From contig JAUTXW010005217.1 of the NCBI GenBank assembly GCA_030620095.1, positions 1,178,001 through 1,242,000 of the forward strand: a stretch of DNA of 64,000 bases. Direction: 5' to 3'. Position numbers and translations under genes: made by a program. The notes below the pieces were generated by a model. That model was not told where the DNA came from. It ran no database searches and saw nothing but the letters and a program-made list of their open reading frames with translations. The number at the start of each line of letters is the position of its first letter. Position 1 is the stretch's first letter. The stretch comes from Kuschelorhynchus macadamiae (lineage: Eukaryota > Arthropoda > Insecta > Coleoptera > Curculionidae). This document shows positions 30,300-41,760 of this stretch, piece by piece.

Positions 30300-31075
30300 C
30301 TATTTGATATCATAGACAATTACTATACAAGTTATGTTTATAGTAGGCAAGTCATTGACGTATATCAAAAATAAAAGAGGACTGTAAAAATAACAGACTT
30401 TGCAATGTTGAGACAAGTAAGAGTTGAACCAGGATAAAGACTGGCCTCTAAATCCATAGACCTCAAGCTTACACAGCAATATCCTGTGATTAACACAGTT
30501 ACAAACCTTTGGATAAGTCACAAAAGACAGCCGCAGCCACCTTTCCGTCATGCAACTGAAAATACAGTTTTTCAAAAAATTAAAAAATTGCATCATTCGT
30601 ACCCCTTGAAGCTAGAAAGCCAAAGTGTACATTACTCAGCACAACTATCTTAGAAAGTGTTGGTACAAAGAATATTGGTCTAAAATTCGATGGATCTCTC
30701 TTCTCCACCCTTAAAAAGGGGAATTACTGTGACCAACTTTAAGTTAGAAGGGAAGATGCCTGTGGAAAAAGTCCAATTTATGGCTTCAATGAGACAATGT
30801 AGTGTCTGATCTGGAAGGTTCAAAAATATAATTTTAGAGAAAGACAATCTCATCCTTTTAATTTATTTAAGTGTCTGTTTAATCTCATAAATATCTGTAG
30901 GATGAAAATAAAACATTTCAGAAACATTGACTTTTCGGACATACCTCAGAGAATCCGTACTAAAATGTATGTCTTTGGAAAGATTGGCAGCTACAGAGTA
31001 GTATCTAACAAAACATTGAAAAATACAGAAAGAACAATTAAGTTTGACGTAAATGGACGGAAACCATTTCAAATA
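30300..31075 (-). pseudogene. CR1-like ORF2 relic K in zinc-finger intron 2
   Basis: Minus-strand pieces in order: linker VNVSEMFYFHPTDIYEI (31060-30870), FLNLPDQTLHCLIEAIN and VIPLFKGGEERS (about 30840-30700). Then motif A region with NHRILLCKLEVYGFRG and SWFNSYLSQ (30300-30530), then LFLIYVNDLP with the motif B core lost. Several stops. Similar in wording to relics L and element X. Confidence 0.7.
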
Positions 31076-31464
31076 TTAAATAACAGTATCATTACTCTAG
31101 CATTGAACATCGTCATGGCAACTCACATTAACTGAACATATAGATGCAGAATAGCATATTTTTTGCGATAGAAAAATGTTTAATTGGCAATAATTTTGGA
31201 AACTAAAAATATTTGGGATAAACAATCTTTTACAAAGTTATTTGAATTTTTAAAGCTAAATAAGATGAGATTATAAAAATAAGTGGTTTCCATTTTGAAA
31301 AAAACAAAATATTTTTGATATTTTTTTCAGTAAGATTTAATTTCTATACTTATTTTTTGATTTGTCAAATATGTGTTTAAAAACACCTTGCACTAATGAG
31401 AGAGACTTAGGTATAGAACAATATATATAAAAGAATTATTCATAGAATCCAAAAATTAAATAAT

Positions 31465-31740
31465 ATACAGGGTGTTCCATTTAAAATAAGAAACTTGATT
31501 TCTACTTTTGGTATAAGCGGAAGTGCTGCCAGCTTGAAAATATTTTAGCCGAAGGGCCCTCATCGAAAATTAATATAGCACCAAGTTTTCAAATTTTTTC
31601 TAATTGTAGTTTTTCTATAATCGCAGGCCATGAGAGAAGATACGTGAAAGCCAATTTTTGATTCCACATTATTTTAGTAAGTCGGAAAAATGAAAAACTT
31701 TTAAAATTAAAATTGGTTTTGACATACCTTGTATATCTCA
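31465..31740. mobile_element. possible mariner-type MITE
   Basis: TATACAGGGTGTTCCATTT at about 31466 and, inverted, ACATACCTTGTATATC near 31722 resemble the ends of long-TIR mariners; nothing coding between. The right end is imperfect, so the call is tentative. Confidence 0.35.
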
Positions 31741-31943
31741 CCTAAAATTTGAAAATGTCAAAGATGTAATTTTTCTTGCAGAAAACTTTATCAAAATTGA
31801 ACATTTCTGACAAATCAATTTTTCAATTTCAATTTATTTATTCATGTCAAATACATCTGGTAAAATGTTTACACACCTCAGTATATTCAAAGTAAAAGGA
31901 TAAATTATAACAAAAAGCACAATAAACTTAATTTCTAGTAAAC

Positions 31944-32230
31944 TGTAATGTTCTTGGTTACTCTTGTTCAATGGAAATAATAGACGTTGGTAATAACAAT
32001 AACTCTATTTAGAATATCAACAATATACAGCCCAAGGGCTGGACCGACAAGGTCCACCCTTGCACTTGCTACCACTCGGGTTAAGGCTAATATCTCTGTG
32101 TGGGTGAATGCGTGATGTAGGACACCGTTGCCAAGCGCGCGATGCAGCGTCAGCGTGCTTATTCCGCTTGTATTATAAATGTGAAGCAACTTTAATGAGA
32201 ACAACTAATACAGGGTGTCACTACACTACA
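31944..32230 (-). repeat. 3' LTR of the non-coding LTR element
   Basis: 287 bases. On the minus strand it begins TGTAGTGTAGTGACACC and ends GAACATTACA. No difference from 37138-37424 found. Confidence 0.92.
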
Positions 32231-32243
32231 CCTTCCCCCTTTT
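32231..32243 (-). other. polypurine tract of the LTR element
   Basis: Minus strand AAAAGGGGGAAGG immediately before the 3' LTR; such tracts prime plus-strand DNA synthesis. Confidence 0.8.
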
Positions 32244-33062
32244 GAAAGAATGATTAAACCTGTTGAATCATTCTCACAAAACAACAACCTAAACACCAAA
32301 ATAACCAAAAAAAAAATTCGTTATAACTAATTAGCTGTTGACACTACTTTTACAAACAACTATTTAAAATGTGACAGTAATGGCTTTCACTATGCGCACT
32401 TGTGAAGGACACTGCTGTATTATGAGCTAAATTGAGGCTTAAATGAATTATTTGGGTTTTTGACATATTTTTATAATTGTTAATATTATGAGTGTTTTTT
32501 TGTACAGCTTTGTCAACCAATACGATAAATAAGCAATTTAATAAATAAATACATAATATAATATATTAATCTATGAATAATAAAATAAAGTCAATACATG
32601 ACATAATATATCTTATAATAAAATTTCAACTTAGTAATGTCAATAATTATACCCATACACCAATAATAAGCGTAACTATTTAAAAATTTATATATTATAT
32701 ATGCATATAGTGGGGTGTGTGCAAAAGGTAGTATAAAATGTAAGTTTTATTATTATTGAGACAAAATTCCTTCTGTATTATTAGTTAAATCGTAAGTGAT
32801 TAAATTCGATAATTCGAATATTACTGTATTATTGACATGGAATAATATAGAGAATTATTAAAGTCATGACTGAATAGTTTTAATTATTATGTATATTCTG
32901 TTCAGACTCTAACTATTATGTAATATTAGCTTTAAATAATTTCAAAAATCAAATTATTATATATATTACAAGATTGAGACCTTTAGAAGCTCATTTTCAT
33001 TGCGTCGTGGGTAGCTTTCTCAAAAAATAATATTGTCGTTACTTTCACTGATTATAACTATC

Positions 33063-33125
<63 letters not shown>

Positions 33126-36100
33126 GCGCATTTGTAAATCCTTTCCCAAAAGATTTGAAATCTTTACTGCTTATCTTATACTTTACTTGCTTTGTCCCTT
33201 ATTCGTTTTATATATTATATATTCATATTTTTGCATGCATTTTATTTATATATTTATATTTTAGTTTTTTCCAGTTCCCTCAGCGACGTACCTAAGTCAG
33301 ACGCTGATCGGGGTTTCTGGCTTATTATTTTTTTTTTTACAGTCTACTTAACAGTATCTATGAATACTTTTGACGTCGTGACTTAAATATTTCGTACGAT
33401 TTAAAACTAGATTTTAGATACGTATATAAGATAACCGTTATTAGACTGCGGGTACCCTATTGTGCATTAAGCACTACTTTCATCATTTCTTATATTATTT
33501 TTAGGACACGCACTCCCTTTCATCAGCCTACATAGCTTAGATAATGGCGCTAACGCCCAAATTACCATTAATGAGTGGGAAAGTGCTCCTATTTCTTTTC
33601 TTTTTACTTTCTATGCAGACCAGCTAATACCTATACGCGTTTAGAACTTTTATACATTTTCGGCTGATCAGACCAATCCTGTATAATTTCTAACAATTTA
33701 AGTATGATATTCACTGCTGCACCTTCCATTTTATATACTCATACATTCTTTAACCATTCTCATATATTTTACCATTCCTAACAACAACCTTTTGATCATA
33801 ACACATTCATTTAGGTTAAGTAATATTTTCACAAAAATCTAGCATTTATGATCAGAGATTTATTTTATCAGCGCTAATTTTTTTTTTTGTTAATATTTAG
33901 GTAAATACGGCTTAATTTCACAACTTTCTTAAGTAGAAGTAACTTTACACATATACGCTGAGCTACTGTCTAAGTTCTTAGAATTTTAATAAAATAAGCT
34001 TTTCGTTGCGTAAGCGTTAATAATTTTCCCTTTTGGTTTATTAATGAATTTACTTATTTATGTCACAGAATTATGGTAAAATTCGACTTCAAATTTTTAA
34101 TGCTCTAATAATTATTGAATGTATTAGAAATATAATTGAATATGTTTTGTATCTGAATTTTGTGCTAGCCACCTAACGTTTAGCCAGCATAAGCTGCATA
34201 ATCTGCTCTTATTTATTTTTGTAACCCTATTTAGTTATCTCGGGGTTGTCAAGTATTTTTTTTTTTGATGGTCATTTTAACATTGTATTTTGTATTTTAA
34301 AGTAAACATTAAACATTTATCAAACTACTGCAGAATATAGTTTAGCCTTAGATATGTTTTTGAATGCTAATGAATAACCAAATTATGTGTTTTGTTTTCA
34401 GGTTTTTTAATTTATTATTATTATTTGATAAACAGTATTTTCAGCGCCCAAGTTTTATGGCTGGGTTAGCTTCTTTTATTGACTTTTCAGAGAAAATTTA
34501 AACAGATATACAAAGGAAAAACCATTTTTTTTTTCTAACTAGGTATAATATATGTTCAGATTTCTTTTTAACATTTTTTTTTGTTTAGTTTCTGAAAATT
34601 TTCTTCAAAAAAATATTCACAATTTCCTCGTCATTTAGAGAAAATCCACTTGAAATTAAAAGGAAGACAACCTGGGGTATTTTTTTTTCATTAATATGGC
34701 GAATTTGTGGGATTATTCAGCTGTGCCTGGTGAATATTCAGCGAGGCAACATGGTAACGCTGAGTCGTCTTAATACCTTGGTAGACGTTGCTCGACTTTG
34801 ATTAAATAACACATACAACTACGTAACCCGGGGGGCTTGTCGTCAATGATATATAATGTAGTTAATTAATATTATAATATTTGTTATTTATTAATATTAT
34901 TATTTATTATTATTTTATATAGTTCCCAACCAGGATAGCCACTGCGTGTGTGAATTATATTGCTTGCAGTTCAATATCAGTGCATTTAATAAAAATAACA
35001 TGTATCTTCTGTTATTAATTACCAGTTTCCAAATATGGAAAAGAAAACATTATTTCTTCAATATTCTGTAAATTGTTCGAAAATATACGTTAAGTGTAGT
35101 GGATCAATAGAATTATATATTTTTAATGCCCAATATAAAAATAGAAAACATAAATATAAGAAATTCTACATTAAATAACTTTGTTTAATTGCTTGAATAC
35201 AATTAATTGACGAAATCCTATTATCACTATGTCAGCAGAAAATCTAGGACTCGGTTTTTATTGCAACATATATAGGCTATGAACCCAATGAACTTAAGTT
35301 TTTTTTTTTTTTAATACGCGTAATGAAAAATTTAAAAAATTATTAAGGTTTCTTGGAAATTCATGCATCTACTTTGGCTTTTATTACTATGCAATGTTAG
35401 TTTTACAAACTTATTTTATGTGATATTTCGGGAAAGAAAACAGGTTTTTTTTTACAATGTAATAATTTGACCACTATAAATAAGCAAAAATAATCAATTT
35501 TCTAGTCTTTAGCACAATTTTTCCTAAAAAAAAATGTAGAGAACGAAAAATCAATCAAGAATTAGTTATTAAGCTGACGAAATTAAAATATAAAACGGGG
35601 CCGTCGATATTATTTGATTTGATTTTACAAATGACGTTTTGAATTAAATTTGAAATACCGTACAAAGAAGTTGTAGTACATATTTAATCTATGAAAACTG
35701 AACATTGTTAGTTGTGTTAGTTATGAATTAAGAGCCAATTTGTCAATCCATGTGACTTAAGCAAAAATATTTCGTTTTAGTAAGTCATGCTTCAACAAAT
35801 TAAACTGGCATTTACATATTTCTGTTAAGTACTCGTTTTAAAAGTTTAAGCTAGGCTCCTGTTTAATAGTATATGACCATTTATTTATTAAACATCAAAC
35901 CATGTATTTTAAGTCATTCTTAGATTTCATATTGTACTCCGAGTTGTACTCCTTTATCTATATATATTTTTTTATTTTACAAATGAACCAATGAAAACCA
36001 AATTAAAGCAATAATATGACAACTGCAAAAGCTACAGAAAGTTTTAGCTAGGTAATTATTTAGTAATTTTCTTATTTTAAAGTAGCCAAGAACTTAATTA

Positions 36101-37119
36101 TTAATTCTTATTAAGCAATAAATTCAATAATATCCACCTAGTTTAGTAAGACGTGACATCGCATTGTTTTGGAATGCAATAATTGTTTTAGTAACAAATT
36201 AAAATAATTAGGACAGCCTGAATTTGTTTAGTTATTCAAATTTCAAATATTGTTTTGTTTGCATATTATTCGCAATTAATACGTAAAATGTATTTTTCTT
36301 AGACAAAAAAAAGATATTTAATAAAATAGCGTAATCCTCAGCACTAGCCGTTTTCGCATAACCCTACGAACATAAAAAAAATATCTAGATTAATTAACAT
36401 CTAATGTCCAATATGAGTCTGTTTTTATTTATTTAAAATATTTTATTAATATCCCTTATCAGATAGAGAGATTAAGAAAAACATAATAATTATTAATTAT
36501 CACTTGCTTCCAGTTCGTGAAATAAATTTGTTAGGTTTTGTAATACTCAATATTTTAAAATAAAATATACCTCGTATAACATTAATACATGTCAATATTC
36601 GTGTTTTTATGCAATATTACACCCTAGTCTAAAATTTAACACTACTTAATAAAAAAATTGAACACGCCCATATGTTCCAGATGATCATTAAGAATTAATT
36701 ATTGATTATTCTAGTACCTTTTGCTCACACTCGAGTTTGCATTTTTTAGATCCTTATCATATATTTACATACTTTAAACTCTATAAATTCCAACAACTTC
36801 TACATTTCCATTTCTATATATAAATTTACCATATTTTTAAAGTCCTTGACACCATAATTTGCAATTTCCATTTCCATATTAAATATATTTTTATTGTATC
36901 TTGACCTAAAAAAAAAACCTAAAAAGAGAAAACTCCTTCTGGTCCATATGGTGGTCTGGTGGTCCTCAACATCCAATTTTTCTTATTTATCAAATTTGGT
37001 CTGGTTTATCTAGTGAAGTGCCCTTTGGTCTTATTTTGCCCATATATGCAGTGGTATTGACAGCAGGTTTTAAGACACTTATTGCAGGATCCACTTACGA
37101 ATGTTTTAAGGCCAGATCT
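32244..37119 (-). other. non-coding interior of the LTR element
   Basis: 4.9 kb, very AT-rich, with no domain recognised on either strand. A (TTA)n microsatellite lies at 33065-33125. Somewhat GC-richer islands at about 33280-33320, 33500-33600 and 34730-34830 have no coding sense I can read. Confidence 0.7.
33065..33125. repeat. (TTA)n microsatellite
   Basis: About 20 uninterrupted TTA units inside the LTR element. Confidence 0.95.
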
Positions 37120-37137
37120 TTTACGGCAGGGTCGCCA
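37120..37137 (-). other. primer binding site of the LTR element
   Basis: Minus strand TGGCGACCCTGCCGTAA directly after the 5' LTR. The first eight bases match the TGGCGACC start of primer sites used by several insect Gypsy-type elements; the exact tRNA is not determined here. Confidence 0.7.
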
Positions 37138-37424
37138 TGTAATGTTCTTGGTTACTCTTGTTCAATGGAAATAATAGACGTTGGTAATAACAATAACTCT
37201 ATTTAGAATATCAACAATATACAGCCCAAGGGCTGGACCGACAAGGTCCACCCTTGCACTTGCTACCACTCGGGTTAAGGCTAATATCTCTGTGTGGGTG
37301 AATGCGTGATGTAGGACACCGTTGCCAAGCGCGCGATGCAGCGTCAGCGTGCTTATTCCGCTTGTATTATAAATGTGAAGCAACTTTAATGAGAACAACT
37401 AATACAGGGTGTCACTACACTACA
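37138..37424 (-). repeat. 5' LTR of the non-coding LTR element
   Basis: 287 bases, identical to 31944-32230. Followed by AAAC, the 4-base target duplication. Confidence 0.92.
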
Positions 37425-37609
37425 AAACGTATAGGTCCTAATTTATTAAAGTGATGACATACACATACATTATTAAAGTTTGAATTGCAAAAACAACACA
37501 ACGATTTATACAATTATTATATCACATATAAAATGTAAAATTTAAAAACTCCTGAAACGAATAAAATGAATGCACAATAAATATCTGTTTTATTTTATTA
37601 TGAAATTTC

Positions 37610-37805
37610 TTATATGGTAAGTTCTTGAGATTTACCAGCAAGGCCATTAAAAAATTTTATGGACCAAAATCCAGGACCATCCTGATACCTCTTCAAACGC
37701 CAGTAAAGGGGTACAAGGTCCCTTTTATTTTTTGTATCATATTCATGTATTTCATCATGATTTAGGTAGGTTGTGCTGCATTTGGTAAATAAAAGATTTT
37801 CCAGA
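37610..37805 (-). pseudogene. element O ORF2 C-terminal codons
   Basis: Minus strand, open to TAA: ILENLLFTKCSTTYLNHDE, then NKRDLVPLYWRLKRYQ, PGFWSIKFFNGLAGKS. Typical CR1-like ORF2 end with a small residue-rich loop and KFFN in place of KLYN. It continues the frame of 40119-40564 once element N is removed. Confidence 0.75.
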
Positions 37806-37809
37806 ATAT

Positions 37810-38130
37810 ATGGTATCTGATGAAAAATTGGTTACAGACATTACTTCACAGCCACCAGTCGGAAAGAGTGACCATGTGGTTATTCTGGCCCACATCCAAG
37901 TGTGCCTGGATTTTAAACCAATAATCAAGGAAAAACACAAAAATTACTGGAAAGCCGACTACGAGCAAATTAACAGATACATTTCTGAGCACTTGGGTGA
38001 TCTTGGAAGGGAAGGCTGCTATGAAGACTTTGAGGCAGTGGTATTGCATGTAGACACACATCATGTCCCCTACAACAACATAAAAAGGTGTCAAAGAAGC
38101 CATGGGTCACAGAACAACATATTAAACTAA
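37810..38130 (+). pseudogene. element N endonuclease C-terminus, before frameshift
   Basis: Open frame with TDITSQPPVGKSDHVVI (SDH catalytic motif of the AP-endonuclease) and linker KNYWKADYEQINRYISE. It runs into the main ORF2 through one frameshift near 38085, where NNIKR should be followed by SKKPWVTEQH. Confidence 0.8.
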
Positions 38131-39995
38131 TAAACAAAAAGAGAACACTCTGGCACCGTTTCAAGTCTAGCAAGGATGAGCAAGAGAAAAACAGATATCA
38201 AATCTTGTACAATAGTCTAAGGAATGACATAACTCAACACCTTCGAGAAGCGCGAGTGCAGTACGAGAACAACCTAGTCAACCAAGGACCGAAAAAATTT
38301 TACCAGTACTTAAACAACTCACTGGAATCAAGGCATGTAAACTTTGCACTATCCAATAGCAATGGTGAGACAGTAACTGACCCCTACAAGATTTCGGAGA
38401 TATTTGCTGAACAGTTTTTCACAGTCTATGTCAAAGAGAACAACGGTTCACTCCCTGCATTAACACCTGAAACTAATTCAATAGTCTCGATAACAGACAT
38501 TCACTTTACTGAGGAAAAGGTTGAAAAAGCCCTTGGTCACCTAAAATTGCAAGCAAGCCCTGGTCCTGATGGTGTTTCGCCAGTGCTGCTGAAGAACTGT
38601 AAGTCAGCATTAAGCAGACTACTGTCCCAAATTATGAATAGCTCTATGCAAACCTCAGAACTGGCCCCTAGCTGGAAGAAAGCTATTGTTATTCCTATAT
38701 ATAAGAAAGGAAATAAGTGCCTGGCCAGTAATTACCGTCCTATTAGCTTGACATCAATCCCCTGCAAAGTAATGGAAAAGATCATCGCTTGGGAACTAAC
38801 AGAATTCCTAATGACCAACCACCAAAACCTCCTGGCAAATCAGCATGGTTTCTTGCCTCGACGCTCTGTTAGTTCCAACCTTGTTGCTAATTTGGAACTG
38901 TGGACCAAAGCGCAGGATGCTGGATATCCAGTAGACATAATATATCTGGACTTTGAAAAAGCCTTTGACACAGTGCCATTTGCAAGACTAATTTCAAAAT
39001 TGCAGCACTATGGCGTGAGAGGAAAACTGCTGGAGTGGATCAGACAGTACATAACTGGTCGGACATTTCAAGTCCGGGTAAATGGGTGCCTGTCTTCAAA
39101 CTACAAAGTGCTAAGTGGTGTGCCTCAGGGTTCAGTTCTGGGCCCCCTGCTGTTCTTGGTATATGTGTCCGACCTATCAGAGAAAATGATGTGCAATGTG
39201 AGTATGTTCGCCGACGACACAAAAATCTTCTGTGATCCAACCATAGAGCATGGAGATCTGGTAGAAGACCTAGCCAAGCTGGAAAGTTGGACAAATGACT
39301 GGTTGTTACGTCTTAACACCGACAAATGTACAACACTGCATATAGGCTATAATAACCCAAGACTGGAGTACAGCATTAATGGCACTACGTTAATATCCGT
39401 GGGTGAACAGAATGACCTGGGCGTAACCCTATCGGAATGCTTGAAATGGGAGAGTCAGGTGGCAAAGGTGGTAAAACGAGCCAACATGCTGGTATACATG
39501 ATTCGCCGTGCATTCCGTGAGATGTCCCAGGAAACCCTGCTACAAGCATATAAGACCTACATTAGACCAATTTTAGAACACGCTGTGGTGGCATGGTCCC
39601 CATACTTTCGCAAGGATATAGACCTTTTGGAGCGAGTACAAAGACGTGCAACTAAGATCCCACCAACCCTAAGGAATCTTCCTTACGAAGAGAGGTTAAA
39701 ACGTCTTGGTTTGACACCATTGGAGGGGAGACGGAGCCGGGGAGATCTCATAGAATGCTATAAAGTAATACATGGCCACTACTCTTGTGAGATAGATTTT
39801 TTCCATCGAAACACTAATACCAATTTAAGGGGACATTGCCTAAAACTGTGTTCAGAGAGGTGTCATAGACTCTCAAGAAAAGAGTTTATTACAAACCGTG
39901 TGGTGACCCAATGGAATAGCTTGCCCGAGGACATTGTGACCGCACCCAGTGTGAATAGTTTTAAAAACAGACTAGACAGTTTTCTAAAACGCTAA
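38088..39995 (+). CDS. element N ORF2: linker, reverse transcriptase, C-terminal region
   Basis: A 635-residue open frame. Linker KKPWVTEQHIKLINKKR and FAEQFFTVYV. Fingers VIPIYKKGNKCLASNYRPI; motif A IIYLDFEKAFDTVPFARL; motif B SGVPQGSVLGPLLF; motif C SMFADDTKIF; thumb WTNDWLLRLNTDKCTTLH. C-terminus EERLKRLGLTPLEGRRSRG and WNSLPEDIVTAPSVNSFK, the pattern of CR1/Rex1-type elements. All catalytic residues are present. The copy is inactive only because it is 5'-truncated and has the upstream frameshift. Confidence 0.9.
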   Translation: MSKKPWVTEQHIKLINKKRTLWHRFKSSKDEQEKNRYQILYNSLRNDITQHLREARVQYENNLVNQGPKKFYQYLNNSLESRHVNFALSNSNGETVTDPYKISEIFAEQFFTVYVKENNGSLPALTPETNSIVSITDIHFTEEKVEKALGHLKLQASPGPDGVSPVLLKNCKSALSRLLSQIMNSSMQTSELAPSWKKAIVIPIYKKGNKCLASNYRPISLTSIPCKVMEKIIAWELTEFLMTNHQNLLANQHGFLPRRSVSSNLVANLELWTKAQDAGYPVDIIYLDFEKAFDTVPFARLISKLQHYGVRGKLLEWIRQYITGRTFQVRVNGCLSSNYKVLSGVPQGSVLGPLLFLVYVSDLSEKMMCNVSMFADDTKIFCDPTIEHGDLVEDLAKLESWTNDWLLRLNTDKCTTLHIGYNNPRLEYSINGTTLISVGEQNDLGVTLSECLKWESQVAKVVKRANMLVYMIRRAFREMSQETLLQAYKTYIRPILEHAVVAWSPYFRKDIDLLERVQRRATKIPPTLRNLPYEERLKRLGLTPLEGRRSRGDLIECYKVIHGHYSCEIDFFHRNTNTNLRGHCLKLCSERCHRLSRKEFITNRVVTQWNSLPEDIVTAPSVNSFKNRLDSFLKR

Positions 39996-40118
39996 CTATA
40001 AAAGTGCAATGAAAACCAAAGCATGTGTAAATAGTGTATATATTAAAGAAATGTGCAGTCTTACCGGCTTTGCCGTCTACTGCCTGACTTTATTAATAAT
40101 AATAATTAATAATAATAT

Positions 40119-40815
40119 AAGCATGGTACGGTAAGTATTCCCAATGAAGCAAAGACATCCCTACAATCATCCCGGTAATTCAGATGAGCGAGAATCCTCA
40201 CTGCTCTCCTTTGGAAGGCAAACAGTCTATGAACTCCCGAGGAGTCTCCCCAAGTGAGGATTGCATATGAGACATGCGACTGGAAAAGAGCAAAGTAAGC
40301 TATTCTTAAGTTGTTTGGAGAAACACAGGATGATAAGTTCTGTAGAGCATATATTCCCTGATTTAACCTACCAGCAACAGCATCTATGTGTGGACCCCAT
40401 TGTAGCCCTGAGTCTAGCAAGACTCCCAAAAATTTTGCCTGAGACTTATGGTGATCATTCTCAGGGAACTCTCGCAGAGAAAATACCATTCTACCCGTTT
40501 TAGTCCTGTTAAGCAACAGCCTGTTAGAGCAGAACCACAGCTCAGCCTCGTCCTGCGCAACCACAGATTCTCCTAACGAGTTCTCTAATGTTTTATCAGC
40601 AAAAGATAAAGTTGTGTCGTCAGCAAATAGATTGTATTTAAATATAATGTTGGTAGTTGGTCATTGATATATATTAAAAAGAGAATTGGGCCCAGGATTG
40701 AGCCCTGTGGAACACCAATATTAACACTTCTCTCTGCCAAAAACGCGCCCTTATACCTCACCATCTGAGTTCTATTACTCAGGTATGATGCAAGCATCTC
40801 TATACTATCAATAAT
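40119..40815 (-). pseudogene. element O ORF2: RT motif B to C-terminal region
   Basis: 40585-40815 reads ASYLSNRTQMVRYKG and NIGVPQGSILGPILF (motif B) on minus. The FADD region is out of frame, a frameshift lies near 40575, then ELWFCSNRLLLNRTKT, GVLLDSGLQWGPHIDAV and FALFQSHVSYAILTWGD follow to LTVPCLY at 40125. 5'-truncated at about 40815. Confidence 0.8.
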
Positions 40816-41036
40816 AATAATAATGTTTCCCATGTTGTAGACTTTTTCACTGTAAGATAAAAAGAAGAGCAAACTTCTTCGATGTTCAAGAGTCATCAGG
40901 CTACAAAGTAGAAGTCTGGTCTCTGAAATATAATAATATAGATACTTCATTATGTAGAAAAGGCCGTTATTATCATAACTTAAAAACTGAACTGCATATT
41001 TTCCACAAGTTTGCTTAAATGTCTTATTGTTTTTAG

Positions 41037-41294
41037 GTATGTGAGAAGACCTTTCTAACAGTCAAATTATTAAGGGAACACTATTGATCTGCATTTTATG
41101 AAAATCCATAAGGTGAAGCCATACAAATGTGAGATCTGTCACAAAAGGATTTCCTGTATGACCCATCTGCCAAGACACATCCAGTGCCACGAAGGAATAA
41201 GAAACTTCCTTTGTAGAATTTGTCGCTAAGGATTTGTGACGAAAAAGGACATCAATATGCACGAATTAATACATAGCAATGAAAAGAAGTTTTG
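41037..41294 (+). pseudogene. zinc-finger gene exon 3
   Basis: Acceptor TGTTTTTAG, donor GTATGT. VCEKTFLTVKLLREH, a stop and frameshift, then KPYKCEICHKRISCMTHLPR and FLCRICR followed by TAA and GFVTKKDINMHELIH. Two to three C2H2 fingers recognisable. Confidence 0.75.
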
Positions 41295-41399
41295 GTATGT
41301 TAGAATTCTTTAAAAGAAAATTCAACAGTTTTTGTTTAATGGATACTTTTTAAATACCTAATAAAAATACTAAATACCTAATTGAAATTCTAATTGTAT

Positions 41400-41760
41400 C
41401 TATTGAAAGTAGATTTTGGAAAATTCACATCAAGTGCTTAAAGCGTTGTCCATTTACTTCTTGACAGAGAACTAAATATGGCAGAAAGGCATTCAAAATG
41501 TTAAGAAAGGCTGGTAGTTTGTTCAATATTTCTACATTTGTTTTTGATTTGTCATCCCAGATCCTCCAGGTTTATTGGCTTAGTTTTGAAAATAAAATTA
41601 TTGTCCCCAAAAAATGAACAGAGGAGCATCAAGTCCGGAGATTTCCCCTATACATCTTCCTAAAAACACATTGTCAAGGAGCTTCCCAAATGTCATAATT
41701 TGATACAGCATTATCTAAAGAAAAAAAATCATAAAAGTATTTTTGATTGTGCCAAAACCG
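41400..41760 (-). pseudogene. mariner-like transposase relic
   Basis: On the minus strand near 41650-41580 the reading GRCIGEISGLDAPLFIFWG resembles the RWIGR...SPDLTPLDFFLWG block around the third catalytic Asp of DUF4817-type mariners. Many stops follow. The assignment rests on this block alone. Confidence 0.35.

Larger units (their letters stand above)
31944..37424 (-). mobile_element. non-coding LTR retrotransposon (LARD-like) with identical LTRs
   Basis: Two direct 287-base repeats, identical by eye, end in TG...CA and are flanked by AAAC on both sides (31940-31943, 37425-37428). On the minus strand the 5' LTR (37138-37424) is followed directly by TGGCGACCCTGCCG, a primer-binding-site-like sequence. 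AAAAGGGGGAAGG, a polypurine tract, stands directly before the 3' LTR. The 4.9 kb interior has no gag, protease, RT or integrase frame: the longest open frames are about 60 residues and unrelated. Identical LTRs mean recent insertion, so it must have been moved in trans by an autonomous relative. Confidence 0.88.
37806..40118 (+). mobile_element. CR1/Rex1-like non-LTR element N inserted in element O
   Basis: 5'-truncated in the endonuclease, with an almost intact ORF2 and a 3' UTR containing TACCGGCTTTGCCGTC, then an AATAATAATAATT-type tail. AATATA occurs at both borders (about 37801-37806 and 40113-40118), a candidate target duplication. Motif wording differs from all other elements in the window, so it is a separate family. 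Confidence 0.85.
31825..40815 (-). mobile_element. CR1-like element O, split by an LTR element and by element N
   Basis: Three minus-strand pieces form one 5'-truncated element. RT is at 40815-40119, the ORF2 C-terminus at 37805-37610 (stop TAA at 37612-37610) with 3' UTR to 37425, and the 3' end with tail at 31943-31825. Element N (37806-40118) separates the first two and the LTR element (31944-37424) the last two. Across the N junction the open frame continues without a break (TVPCLY then ILENLLFTK). Confidence 0.75.

Noticed and set aside
31968..32204. 78-codon open frame, present twice (also at 37162-37398)
   Set aside because: It lies wholly inside the LTRs, shows no domain, and is duplicated only because the LTRs are identical.
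33192..33386. 64-codon hydrophobic open frame inside the LTR element
   Set aside because: Composition is simply AT-rich sequence translated (Ile, Phe, Tyr, Leu); no gag or envelope feature and wrong strand for the element.
41062..41262. Minus-strand open frame of 66 codons
   Set aside because: Antisense of zinc-finger exon 3; the plus strand shows clear C2H2 motifs.
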